A DNA stretch of 64,000 nucleotides from Saprospiraceae bacterium. GTDB lineage: Bacteria; Bacteroidota; Bacteroidia; Chitinophagales; Saprospiraceae. A program made the translations under genes and the position numbers. The stretch's first letter is position 1. Every line of letters starts with the position of its first letter. The stretch covers positions 1 through 64,000 of the forward strand of contig JAIXOO010000043.1 of the NCBI GenBank assembly GCA_027486765.1, in the 5' to 3' direction. The notes under the pieces were generated by a model. That model was not told where the DNA came from. It saw only the letters and a list, made by a program, of their open reading frames with translations, and ran no database searches. Positions 1 through 10,200 of this stretch are shown here, in pieces.

Positions 1-320
1 TCAAGTACCAAAAATTCGTTATTATCACCCAAAAAACGACCTCTATAGCCTAGAAATTTTATTCCTCTTGAATCGCTAAAATCGTAAGTGGTTTTGTGAA
101 TTACCCTATCTTCTGGAAGCTCCTCGTCATAGTAGGAAGCAACAATCTTATGCTCCCATATCAAGGCACAACCTTCTTCATAAAAAGTAATGACATCTGC
201 ACGAATATAACCATCAAAGTTACCACCAGCTACCCAATCAGTACGTGCTGTCATTTTGCCAATGTACGGCGTATTGAAGTGGAATGTTTTTGAATTTGGA
301 TGCCGTTGTTTTTGGATCAT
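1..320 (-). CDS. Hypothetical protein, 3' end outside window
   Basis: An open frame begins with ATG at 320 and runs off the left edge without a stop, giving 106 visible residues. The protein is hydrophilic, without a signal peptide or membrane segment, and is rich in aromatic residues (for example GGNFDGYIRADVITFYEEG, then RGRFLGDNNEF). I do not recognise the family. It begins 5 bp after the stop of the small secreted protein at 326-535, so the two may be co-transcribed. Codon use and composition look like real coding sequence, but length and C-terminus cannot be judged here. Confidence 0.55.
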   Translation of the reverse strand, partial: MIQKQRHPNSKTFHFNTPYIGKMTARTDWVAGGNFDGYIRADVITFYEEGCALIWEHKIVASYYDEELPEDRVIHKTTYDFSDSRGIKFLGYRGRFLGDNNEFLVL

Positions 321-325
321 AAGTG

Positions 326-535
326 TCAGCTTTTGTAGAAAAACTCCAACTGTGCCAAGCGTTTTTTAACCCGTTTGTTTTTCATGGGTTCAAACATTTC
401 GGCTTCCCGAAATAGTTTAAAAACACTTTCTGGGGCTATTAAAACTCGTTTAGTAAGGTCCGAATTGGGTACCTGGGCGTAAATAGGAACTGCTAAAAAT
501 AAGCTAAGGACAAGGGTGGAAAATTTATGGATCAT
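326..535 (-). CDS. Small secreted protein, about 69 residues
   Basis: A short reading frame with a clear signal peptide: a charged start, a hydrophobic core (STLVLSLFLAVPIYA) and a cleavage site after AYA/YAQ at about residue 21. About 48 polar, Lys/Arg/Glu-rich residues follow. I chose the ATG at 535 because it places the signal peptide at the N-terminus; an in-frame ATG at 547 adds MSLT. No family is recognised. It could be an exported peptide, or the N-terminal piece of a gene whose remainder lies in the frame at 1-320 (the gap is only 5 bp and the frame changes). Confidence 0.5.
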   Translation of the reverse strand: MIHKFSTLVLSLFLAVPIYAQVPNSDLTKRVLIAPESVFKLFREAEMFEPMKNKRVKKRLAQLEFFYKS

Positions 536-612
536 GGTTAGCGACATCTAGGTTTGGTTTTTACTTCCGCTAGGTTTGATTTTTTTTCAGCCAATGGACA
601 CGAAGTCATAAC

Positions 613-903
613 TTAGTCATTCGTTGTTCTTAAGCGATATTTTTCCGGTTTGGTCCCCGTTCGTTCAATCACTTTTCTAGCTTCCAAATCCAGTTTTACG
701 GTCTCCCCATACCATTGAACCCCGCCTTCAAAGGTATCCTTTACGTTGGCATACAATTGCTCCATCAACTCCGTATGCGTCAGCTCGGATTGGCTCAAAA
801 TAGCTAAAATCTGCTCCTTGATTACTTCGTATTTTTCCAGGGCAATGCGTTTGTTTGTCTTGCCTGGAAGAGGGTGGAGCGTTTGAATTTGTTCTCCTTT
901 CAT
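613..903 (-). CDS. DUF6958-family protein
   Basis: A 96-residue soluble protein. The segments KTNKRIALEKYEVIKEQI, LTHTELMEQLY and QWYGETVKLDLEARKVIER resemble a family I recall as DUF6958; the predicted fold looks like a small winged helix, but no function is known to me. The start at 903 overlaps the stop of the upstream membrane-protein gene (ATGA arrangement), so translation is probably coupled. A longer frame from 939 would run back into that gene and is unlikely. It is the last gene of the methyltransferase / DoxX-like / DUF6958 operon. Confidence 0.75.
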   Translation of the reverse strand: MKGEQIQTLHPLPGKTNKRIALEKYEVIKEQILAILSQSELTHTELMEQLYANVKDTFEGGVQWYGETVKLDLEARKVIERTGTKPEKYRLRTTND

Positions 904-1577
904 TTTTTTACAAATTGAGTAACAACGGTTATCAGCCAAGTCAAAAGCATTAAAACAGCACCCAATAATACAAAATTTATGGGAACAGATTTAGCGGATA
1001 ATAGATTGCCAATCATCGCATTTCGCAGTAAAACAACGCCAAAAAAGTAGAACAGCCCTAAATGCGTCCAAACCCTCCGGGTAGCAAACTCGGCATTATC
1101 GTCCAGGTAATTTTGAGGCTTAGGCAGGGCGATGAACTTGAGTTTATTCCAATCCCACAACAGCAGGTATATGTTCCCAAGTAGCATTAAAGAAGTGATG
1201 AGTTGAATACTGGTCGATTCAAATGAAAGTGTAATGACAAAAATATTGAGCACAATGGTGAAAAATGCCACCGCGCCTAAGGTGCTGAACACTTGAGACA
1301 TCAGCAGAAACCCGGCAATCAGCTGCCCCCAGCCGATAAAATGCCAATAGATCTCGGCCTGATACATGGCTTCAAAGAAGTGAGCAAGGGAATCGATTCC
1401 GGTACTTGCACCCGGCTCCGGCATAAACCTTTTCCCTTGGATCTTAAAAACACTCGCATAAACGAAAGAAGTCCCCAACAAATAGCGGAGTGAAATGGTG
1501 AAAAGTTGGAGGATTCTGTTTTGTTTAAGTTTTGAAATGAGTTGTTCCATGTTGATGGCTTGTGTACTAATCTTCAC
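900..1577 (-). CDS. DoxX-like integral membrane protein
   Basis: A protein of about 225 residues with several hydrophobic helices. An N-terminal helix containing RYLLGTSFVYASVFKIQGKRF resembles the DoxX/DoxD start, and four or five more membrane segments follow. The family includes small quinone-linked or uncharacterised membrane proteins. The first possible start is GTG at 1577, overlapping the stop of the upstream methyltransferase (GTGA); an ATG at 1550 would give a product nine residues shorter. The stop overlaps the start of the next gene by 4 bp. The double overlap argues for one tightly coupled transcript. Confidence 0.7.
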   Translation of the reverse strand: MKISTQAINMEQLISKLKQNRILQLFTISLRYLLGTSFVYASVFKIQGKRFMPEPGASTGIDSLAHFFEAMYQAEIYWHFIGWGQLIAGFLLMSQVFSTLGAVAFFTIVLNIFVITLSFESTSIQLITSLMLLGNIYLLLWDWNKLKFIALPKPQNYLDDNAEFATRRVWTHLGLFYFFGVVLLRNAMIGNLLSAKSVPINFVLLGAVLMLLTWLITVVTQFVKK

Positions 1578-2281
1578 CCGGAGTAATAAGAAGTTACCGC
1601 ATCCTGCCCGGTGTAGTTCGGGCCAGAATGATCATCTGCGCCCAGGTATTGAAGGTCGAATTTAATCGCCAGGCCTCCAACTCGCTCAAGCACCTTTCGG
1701 CGGGCATGATAGGCAATCCCTAATTGTTTGAACGACTTTTTTAGATAAGTGCTGGTATTTGTCCCTTGAATAACCAGGTTGTTCAAGTCGAGATTTGCCA
1801 CAAACCGACCGGATGGGTTTAGAGCAGCAATACTCCTTTCAATCACTTCTAATTTGTCACCGAGGTAGTGCAAACCGTGTACGCAGGTAATCAGGTCATA
1901 GTTTTGGGCGGGCATCCAGTCCAGGAGCGATGCAGATACAAACTCTACACAGGTAATGTTTTCATCCAGGGGTTGGAAACTATCCACCAGGTCGATTCCA
2001 GTGAGTTGAAGCAAGTGTTGTTGGCCGTGTTGCTCAAAGTATCGGGCCGTTTGAATCAAGGCGTTGCCCTGTCCACAGCACAAATCGAGCCAGGATGCTT
2101 GCCCATATGCGGCTATCTTGGCTGCCAGATATGCTTCGGGTTTGAACTTGAATTCCTGCTCGTAGCTGTTGACTCCACTGGCGTTTCTTTCCCGATTCAT
2201 GCGGGAGTTGGCAACAGTGGGCGACCAGATGAGTTGGGCTTCGGGAAGGAGGTTCATGTGGGAAGGTGGAGGTTTATTCAA
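1574..2281 (-). CDS. Class I SAM-dependent methyltransferase
   Basis: 235 residues. The glycine-rich motif I, LDLCCGQGNAL, at about 65-75 is the S-adenosylmethionine-binding loop of class I (Rossmann) methyltransferases. The acidic end of strand 2 (LTGIDLVDSF) and a motif IV-like segment (YDLITCVHGLHYL) follow in the expected order. The substrate cannot be read from the sequence; general annotation as a small-molecule methyltransferase is safest. The start may be 2281 or an inner ATG at 2257. It is the first gene of a three-gene operon with overlapping stop/start codons. Confidence 0.8.
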   Translation of the reverse strand: MNKPPPSHMNLLPEAQLIWSPTVANSRMNRERNASGVNSYEQEFKFKPEAYLAAKIAAYGQASWLDLCCGQGNALIQTARYFEQHGQQHLLQLTGIDLVDSFQPLDENITCVEFVSASLLDWMPAQNYDLITCVHGLHYLGDKLEVIERSIAALNPSGRFVANLDLNNLVIQGTNTSTYLKKSFKQLGIAYHARRKVLERVGGLAIKFDLQYLGADDHSGPNYTGQDAVTSYYSG

Positions 2282-2298
2282 AGAAAAGGATAAAAATA

Positions 2299-2649
2299 TT
2301 ATTCCGTAAAGATGAAATGGATTTCATCGGTTGATTTTTCGCTTAGGTTATGTTTTTGAACGTATTCATTTCTACACTTTGGGCAAATTGGTACTGCTAA
2401 TTGATTTAATTCATCAATATCCATAATATTGCTTTGCTCATTACGGGCCATTAAAAATTGATGATCTTGGTTCCATCCTTGATAAGCAAAATCTAGATCT
2501 GGTATAGCTATATCTCTTACTACAATGAGCAGCACTTCATTGTCATTGGGCACAGAATCATTTAGTATGGCTAGTATGGCGTCTTTAAGCTTTACAGATA
2601 CAAAACTGATGACTTGTTCGCTATGCTTTCGGCAGATAATCATTCCCAT
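2299..2649 (-). CDS. Hypothetical protein with C-terminal CxxC motif
   Basis: About 116 residues, no signal peptide or membrane helix. Near the C-terminus lies CPKCRNEY, a CxxC knuckle; with CRKH near the N-terminus it could bind a metal, but this is speculation. Predicted alternating strands (NEVLLIVVRDIAI, then QFLMARNEQ) suggest a compact alpha/beta domain. I do not recognise the family; small proteins of this type in Bacteroidota are sometimes immunity proteins. The ATG at 2649 is preferred over an upstream TTG at 2658; an ATG at 2643 is also possible. Confidence 0.5.
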   Translation of the reverse strand: MGMIICRKHSEQVISFVSVKLKDAILAILNDSVPNDNEVLLIVVRDIAIPDLDFAYQGWNQDHQFLMARNEQSNIMDIDELNQLAVPICPKCRNEYVQKHNLSEKSTDEIHFIFTE

Positions 2650-2719
2650 TGCAAGCAATTAAAAGGATTTAAAAATTTGATTGTCAATTAATTTTAAATC
2701 CACTCTTCCCTTCACACCC

Positions 2720-3259
2720 CTACCCAAAAACCTCCCGATACAACTCAAAACTATCCTGCAAAATCTTAACCGCCGTTTCCCGATCCAGAAACTCTTCCAC
2801 CACTACTGTTTTGTTCTCCAGTTTTTTGTAATCCTCAAAGAAGCTCCGCATTTCAGAAATAAAATGGGCCGGTAGTTCGGAGATGTCTTTGATGTGGCTC
2901 ACACTGGGGTCACCTGCGGCTACCGCAATGATTTTATCGTCGGCTTCACCGTTGTCGAGCATGCGCATGACCCCGATTATTTTGGCAGGAACAATACACA
3001 TGGGCACCACATCAATCTGGGATAGAATCAAAATATCCAAAGGGTCTTTGTCGTCGCAATAAGTCTGGGGAATGAACCCATAATTTGCTGGATAATACAC
3101 CGATGAGTACAGCACCCGATCCAATATTAAAAGGCCACTTTCTTTGTCTAGTTCGTATTTGGCCCGGGTTCCTTTGGGGATTTCAATGATGCCGTGGACA
3201 ATGTCTGGTAAATTGTCGCCAGGTGAAACATGATGCCAGGGGTTGAAGGAATTTTTCAT
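2720..3259 (-). CDS. ppa: Inorganic pyrophosphatase (family I)
   Basis: 179 residues, the usual length of bacterial soluble family I pyrophosphatases, which hydrolyse pyrophosphate to two phosphates in the cytoplasm and pull biosynthetic reactions forward. The metal-binding signature is visible as DDKDPLD at about 69-75. The N-terminal substrate-binding pattern [15 protein letters not shown] (about 25-39) and [11 protein letters not shown] (about 56-66) are intact. It lies 19 bp upstream, in the direction of transcription away from porP, whose stop is at 3279, and could be the last gene of the adhesin/porP transcript or a separate unit. Confidence 0.95.
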   Translation of the reverse strand: MKNSFNPWHHVSPGDNLPDIVHGIIEIPKGTRAKYELDKESGLLILDRVLYSSVYYPANYGFIPQTYCDDKDPLDILILSQIDVVPMCIVPAKIIGVMRMLDNGEADDKIIAVAAGDPSVSHIKDISELPAHFISEMRSFFEDYKKLENKTVVVEEFLDRETAVKILQDSFELYREVFG

Positions 3260-3278
3260 TTGATTGTTTTTGTTTGCT

Positions 3279-4235
3279 CTAGAAGAAAAACCGAGGGTTC
3301 TCGTAAATCACATCCCCCGAATTCCGCCCATTGATGAAGTAGCGCAGCACCACCTCCAGGCTACCATTGTTGTAGCGCCGCAACTCCGACAGGGTTGCAT
3401 CGTAAGACATGCCGATGAGCAAGTTTTTACCCATCTGTACACTGAACATACCCGATACTGATTCACCCACTCCCGATGCACTGGAACCACCCAAACGGTA
3501 GGATGCACCAAAAGTATACCGCTCATTAAAAATCAAGCTGAGGTTGGCATCCGCATCAAAAGGTGCACCTTTGACGTATTTGAGCAAGGTTTGTGGTTGC
3601 AATTTGATCTTCTCCCCCAGCGGAATCATCACCCCGGTCATCAGGAAAAAATGCGGCGTTTCGCGCGAAATGGTGCCGCTGCCATCCGCCAGGTCGATGC
3701 TCACGTTCAACAAACGTGGCGAAGACACGCCGATGTAAAAATTCTGCGCATCGTAATAAATGCCCGCTCCAAAATTGGGCACGTATTTGCTTTGCAAACC
3801 CGCCGGAATCGCCCCATCAATCGAGGTCGGCTGCGAGCCTTCTAACTCTGAAAAATTCATTTGGAAGTTGCGGATCGAGGTCATCAAACCCAGGTTGAGG
3901 TGCCCCCGAGGCGCGGGAATGCGGTAGGCATAGGCCAATTCCGCCGTATACTGCTTGGTGACGCCAATGGAGGCCAACGCAAAATTGGCCCCAATGCCTA
4001 CCCGGTTATTCAGCACGGGCATATTCAGCGAGAGGAGCTGCACCATCGGTGCCCCTTTGATGCCCAGCCATTGTTGTCTTACGAGCGCTGCGATGGAGAT
4101 GCCTTCGGCGTTGCCCGCGTAGGCTGGATTAAAGCCCAGTTTGTAATGCTGAAACTGGGTGAACTGGTTTTCTTGTTGGGCCTGCACCCCGCAGCCCAAG
4201 CCCAGAAGGATGAAAAGGATGTAGATTTTTCTCAT
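3279..4235 (-). CDS. PorP/SprF-family T9SS outer-membrane protein
   Basis: 318 residues with a signal peptide ([20 protein letters not shown]) followed by a beta-rich body with alternating aromatic strands and a C-terminal [10 protein letters not shown] ending in an aromatic residue, typical of an outer-membrane barrel. The early segment [20 protein letters not shown] is the hallmark of the Bacteroidota PorP/SprF family. Members are often encoded next to large proteins with type B T9SS tails and are thought to help secrete or anchor them (SprF with SprB in Flavobacterium). Here it follows the 2129-residue adhesin gene by 9 bp, so the two almost certainly work together. Confidence 0.93.
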   Translation of the reverse strand: MRKIYILFILLGLGCGVQAQQENQFTQFQHYKLGFNPAYAGNAEGISIAALVRQQWLGIKGAPMVQLLSLNMPVLNNRVGIGANFALASIGVTKQYTAELAYAYRIPAPRGHLNLGLMTSIRNFQMNFSELEGSQPTSIDGAIPAGLQSKYVPNFGAGIYYDAQNFYIGVSSPRLLNVSIDLADGSGTISRETPHFFLMTGVMIPLGEKIKLQPQTLLKYVKGAPFDADANLSLIFNERYTFGASYRLGGSSASGVGESVSGMFSVQMGKNLLIGMSYDATLSELRRYNNGSLEVVLRYFINGRNSGDVIYENPRFFF

Positions 4236-4244
4236 AGCCTGTGT

Positions 4245-7200
4245 TTATCGCTGGATGACTAAAAATCCGTTTTTAGGCTTTTGTCCTTTGCCAAAATCAA
4301 GGATGTAGAAATAAGTGTCTGCTGGTAAATCTTCGCCATTGTAGGTACCCGACCAGGTGTTTTTGTAGGGCTTGCCCGATCGGAATACCTCATCGCCCCA
4401 GCGATTGAAGATGATGACCTGGCTTTCGGGGTACTCGGTATCGTCTAACAAACAAGGAATCGTAAAGACATCGTTGATCAAGTCATTGTTGGGTGTGATC
4501 ACCGAAGGGATTTTGCAATCCGCATCAGAACCAATTTCTATCGTCACTTCCGCTTGCGAGCAATCACAACCCGCACTACAGATTTGATACAAAAACTTGT
4601 CTTCGCCCACAAAATTGGTGCGTGGAGTGTAAGTAAAAATTCCATTCCCGGTGGCGGTAAGCGTACCATTAAACGGCTGCCTAATGATGCTCACCTGAGT
4701 ATTGGCAGGCACCGTATCGTTGAGCAGCACATTGATCGGGATGTCCAAGCCAAAACCTCCACTCACCAAGTCGTTTAAGGCTTTGGGTGAACGTTTGTAG
4801 TTGATCACCACCGTATCGCGGGAGTCCTTTCCACAAATGCCATTGTCCACCTCCCAGACAAAGCTATTTTCCCCAATCCGCAAATTGCGCACCTGCGCTT
4901 TGGGGTCCTCGGGGTTGGGGATGTTGATGCCTTGGGTAATGGCGGTCCAACGACCCCGACTGCCATCCGTAGGAATATCAGCATCCAACAGGATCACTGC
5001 TTCGTTGTTGCAGATGGATTGATCCCCTCCGGCGTAAGGGCCGGGATCAGAAATCAACACCAAAACCTCGTCGGTAATGTTTCCACAGCCACCCGCTTTG
5101 AGCGTCCAGGTGAATGCATACAGGTTGCCCGGTTGCATGCCCGTCACCCCGCTTAGAGGGTTAGTTGGGTCAAGAATCAGTACACCCAACAAGCCCTGAA
5201 CTTCCGACTGGCTCCAGGCTCCTGGGGCACTCGTGGAAGGCCGCGCATTGAGTTTGATCTCGCGGGAAAAACATGCTAAAATATCCGTCCCAGCAAAGGC
5301 CGTATCCGGTTTGTTGACGGTAATGATGATGTCGTCACTAGAGTAGTTGGTACAAGCACCACTCGAAAGCGCCCAACGGAAGGTATAGTTTTGGCCCCCC
5401 TTCAGGCCATTGACCAGGGTTTTGGCCAAACTTGGATCAACGATGCGCACACCGGTCGTATCACCATTCAGCAGGCTCCAGGTTCCCGTTCCAATTGCGG
5501 GTGCCTGCGCGCTGAGGGTAATCGGCGATTTTTCACAACCCAAAAGGTCTGCGCCAGCAAAGGCCTGCCCAGCGGGAATTTTGCTAAAAGAAATGGGGAA
5601 AGGCTCCGATACCCGGGAGTTACAAACTCCCAGTTTGGCCTGCACCGTAAAATTACTGATGCCTTCAGCAAAAGTACTCAGGTCGAGAATGTCAAAATCG
5701 GTGGTGGTACTCGTACCCAGGGCGCCGTTTGGCCCACTCCAGGTATACACCGCTCCTGCTGTGGCGGTACCAGGCCTTAGCGACAAACGCAGCCGTGCAT
5801 CAGCGCCACTGATGCACAAGGGACTATTGCCAACTAAAGATGGGCGGCGAGCGCCTGCTAGCACTTCCACCTTGGTCGTTACGATGTCCGATTTACAACC
5901 ATTGAGGGTAGCAAAAACGGAATAGGTGCCCGCATGTTGAGCAGAATCCGCTTCGGCAATGATTGGACTGGCCAAAGAAGAACTAAAATTCGGCCCGCTC
6001 CAATTGTAGGTAGCACCAGGCACAAACGTAGATTTTAACTCGATGGGTAAGCCCTGGCATACTGGCCCACTTGCGGAGGCCGTGAGGATGGGCTTGGGCG
6101 TAACCTGTAAAATAACTTCGCCAGACTCCCGCGAATTACAGCCATCAATGCTCACAAATACCGAATAGGTTCCCGAATCATCGGCTACCGATTGAGGAAT
6201 ACTGAAGCAAGGGGTTGTAGTCAGGAATACTCCTTTGTTGGGCGTCACCCAGTTGTACGTCACGGTGGTTCCTTGGTACGAATTGGTACAAAGGGTAATC
6301 GCGCCACCAACACAAAGGGGTTGTATGGTTGTTTCAGAAAGTTTCGGTACCGAGGGTATTGCTGGGGGGTCGTTTACACTGACCAATGTACTCACGGCTT
6401 CGGAGGTACAACCTCCCGCCGTGGTAATGACCACCGAATAATTGCCATTGTTGGCCTGAGTGGCATTGGGAATGGTAGCCTGAGCAGCATTGGCTGCAAA
6501 CCCATTCGGACCGGTCCAACTGTAACGGAAATTGCCATCATCGGCTGGAAAAAAGTTGGCCGATAAAATGATGTCCGTCGGGCCGGTTAAACATTTGGGG
6601 GCATTGTTGGTCACGTTAAAAATTCGAATGCTGGTGATGACTTCAACCGCAACCGAGTCCATTCCCACACAGCCTTCGGCACTGGTCACCTTTATTACAT
6701 AACGCCCGGAGTTGATCTGGCGAACATTGTCGATGGCCACCGTACTGCCTACGGAGCTAAAATTGTTGGGGCCCGTCCACTGGAACGCAGCATTCGGCGT
6801 TGCTGGGGTGACTTTTAGTTCCAGGCGACTGCTTTCACAAATGCTGGCCGAGCTGGCCGAGGCCTTGGGTTTGGGCTTGTCGTTGACCACAACCTCCAAG
6901 GCTTGCGAGAGTGTTGAACTACATTCCTGATTGGTCAGGTACAAACGCCAAGGGCCTTCCTGGGCATTGGTGACGTTGTTGAGGTCAAAACTGCTCACAG
7001 TGGTACGAAATTCTTCCAAAGCTGGACTTACCCAGGTATAAAATGAAGCCGTAGCATTGGTGCGTAGCGTGATTTTGCCACCTTCACAGGCTGCGCCTGA
7101 AGAGGTCAACTGTGGTTGAGCCGGGCGTATCAATACACTAACCGGGATAAAGGTTTGATCTGAAGCACAGCCAAAGCGCGAAACCACCAGGGTGTACACT

Positions 7201-10200
7201 CCCGCACTCGCCATGGTAGCGGCAGTGATAGCGGGGGGGGACTGGCTGGTGGAACTGTAGCCATTGGGCCCAGTCCATTGATAGGTGATGCCGGGGCCTG
7301 CCACCTCGGTGCCAAATACAATGGGTTCCCCTTCACAAACTGAAAAACTGGCTTTTTTAGGAATGGCCTGGGGCTTTTGGTAGATGCGAATCACCTTAGG
7401 TGCAGAAGGTAATGATTCACAACCGCCCGATTCAATGGTCAGGTAATAGTTGTCCTGGCTTTCCGCATGGGGTGCCCGAAGCGTCAGGCTGGGTACAACG
7501 GTCTGGCCGATTACCGTACCGTTGGGGGCTTCTCCTTTGTACCAACGGAAAACCACATTGGAGCCCGACGGGGCAATCGATGAAGTCAGCACGATGTCTT
7601 CAGCAGAGCAGTAATTTTCTTTGGTCAACAGTAAAGTGGGCGTCACTGGCAAGTCCTCAATCGAAACCTCCACCACACCGGTCGACTTGCAGCCGGTGAT
7701 CCCGGTGATTTCTACCGAATAAGACCCTGCGTTGCGCGAACTTACTTTGAGGATTTTGGGATTTTGTAAGTTGGAGGTAAAACCATTGGGGCCCGTCCAG
7801 CGGAAGGTAAAAACTGTGCCTCCGTTGGCCAGAGGTGGATTGGCAAACAAAGAAAGGGTGTCGTTGCCACACAAACCAGAATTGGCCGCCGGGGCTGGGC
7901 GCTCGTTTTCGATGCGCACGATGGTGGAGCAACGGGCGATATTCCCGGCGCGGTCGGTAACCGTCAAGGTCACATTTTGTACAGTTCCAGCTTGAGCGCA
8001 GGTAAAGGAATTGGGGCTGAGGCTGAGCGTGGGCGCACCGCAGTTGTCCGAACTTCCAGCATCAATCTCAGTAGCATTGATTTGTTCCGTTTCCAGTCCG
8101 GAAGGATTGACAAACAAGGTAGTGGCCTGACATTTGGCCACTGGTAATTCATTGTCCTTTACCGTCACTTTAAAAGTACAGGTATCGGCATTGCCCCCGG
8201 CGTCTTGAATGACGTAGGATACACGGGTTTCCCCTAAAGCAAACTGTACCCTCACACTATCTGGTGGCACGGGCATCCGAGTCGCAGTGATCGGGGTCGC
8301 CCCTTGAGCAGAATACAAGGGCAATACACTTGGGTAAGCGAGATTGGCAAAAATATACCCCTGGCGGTCAGTATCTCCGTCGTTGACAATCGCGGAAGGG
8401 ATACAGGGATTGACTCCTTCTCCAGCTTGCCCAGAAGGCGTACTGATGCGGCGGGGTGCTACACGCAGCACGATCACGCCGTTGGCGGCCCAGCGGTTAA
8501 AGGTATCACGAGGAATGCTGAGGTTCAACTGCCCAGCCTGACTGCAGGTGGCATCGCCCAGATTTGAATTGCCTAAAAAGCGGCCGTTTTCTCCAAAAAC
8601 TTCCAAAATGGCGTTGGGAGAATTGAAGTCACCTTTATAATTGACTACGATGCTGGCGTCGCCCGTTGCATTGGGCGCTACGTTGGTAAAATTCAGCACT
8701 TTTCCTCCCGCAATGTAGCTGTTCAAAGCTGCATTAAACGTGTAGGTCAAAAATGCACTGGTACTATCCAGGGGTAAGGTTCTGCTGTAACCACCCGCCA
8801 GGCTACAATTGTCGGTAGCAACGGGGCGGGGCAAAGTGAACGGCGCGGTGCAAGCCCCCGTGGCCAGAATCAGTTCAATATCCGGCGGGCAAACGATTTC
8901 GGGGCGCTCCCGGTCCCGCACGGTGATGGTATAATTACAGGAGTCGATATTGCCCGCACAATCTTGTACGTAGTAGGTGATGCGGTTGGCCCCAATATTT
9001 AAACTTACTTGAATGGGTACAAAGCCTGGGATGGTTTTGACTGCTTCATTGTTGATGCGGTAACGGTACAGGATGTCTTCGTTATTGGGTGCTGCAAAAG
9101 TGCAGATCTCGGTTACGGTCGGTGGCTGCAGCGTATAATTGGCCGTACATTGGCCCTGGTCAGTATTGATTTCAGCATTACTGGGGCAGTTGCTCAGTTC
9201 TGGGGCCTGATCATCGATGACTTGAAAAACGGCCACAGCGGTATCCCGATTGCCACATTCATCTTCCACTATGAAACGCACCCGCCGCTCCAAAATAACG
9301 CTGTCTCCGCTGGAGCAACGCAGTGTGGGGAAAGTCACCGCCCCACCACTTTGAGCATCCTGCAAAATCCAACGCAGAGCCGAGGCAGGTGTAGTACAAT
9401 TGTCGACTGCGAGGGCATTGCCCAAGCTGCTGATCCAGGTATTGAAACGGGCTTCGGCGTCCAGGCTTGCATCACAATTCAAAATCAAGTTGATGGGCGC
9501 ACGGGTAATCTCCGGAGCAGTGCGGTCGATCACCTCAATCCGCTGCTGATGGGTAATGAAGTTGCCACAACTATCCGCCAATCTCCAGGTACGCAGGACG
9601 ATGTAATTGTTGTCGCAACCTCCTCCTTGCAGCACGTCATTGAAGCTCAAATTGGCCTCTGTGAGTGTACTGCAGTTGTCGCTTAGGTTTTTAGGCTTGC
9701 CCGAAAAGGCAGGATCGTCACCAAAGCGGCAATCAATGATGGTATCCCGAGGGGGCGTAAAACTAGGCTTGACGTTGTCTACTACATAGATGATCTGTCG
9801 CTGCACGGCACTGTTGCCACATACGTCTTCACTTCGCCAGAGGCGCCGCAGCTCATAAGTTCCTTTACAATTGGGATCAGTCCCGTAGACGATTTCATCG
9901 GTAAAACTGAGGACGGGATCGGGGTCACAATTGTCTCTTAAAATGGGGATTCCTAAAATTTCAGGAATCTTGGCCACATTACAGGCGATAGTGGTATCCC
10001 GGGGAAATTGTCCAAAGGAAGGTGCGTCATTATCCGTGATCACAATCACCTGTCGGTAATCGCTGCGGTTGCCACATTTGTCGAAGGCGCGCCAGGTGCG
10101 TACAATTTTGCGGCGGTAAATACAGTTGCCACTGCCCAGGTCACTTTGATTGTATACTACACTTTCTAAGGCGCAGTTGTCTGTAACTTTTACCGTGGAG

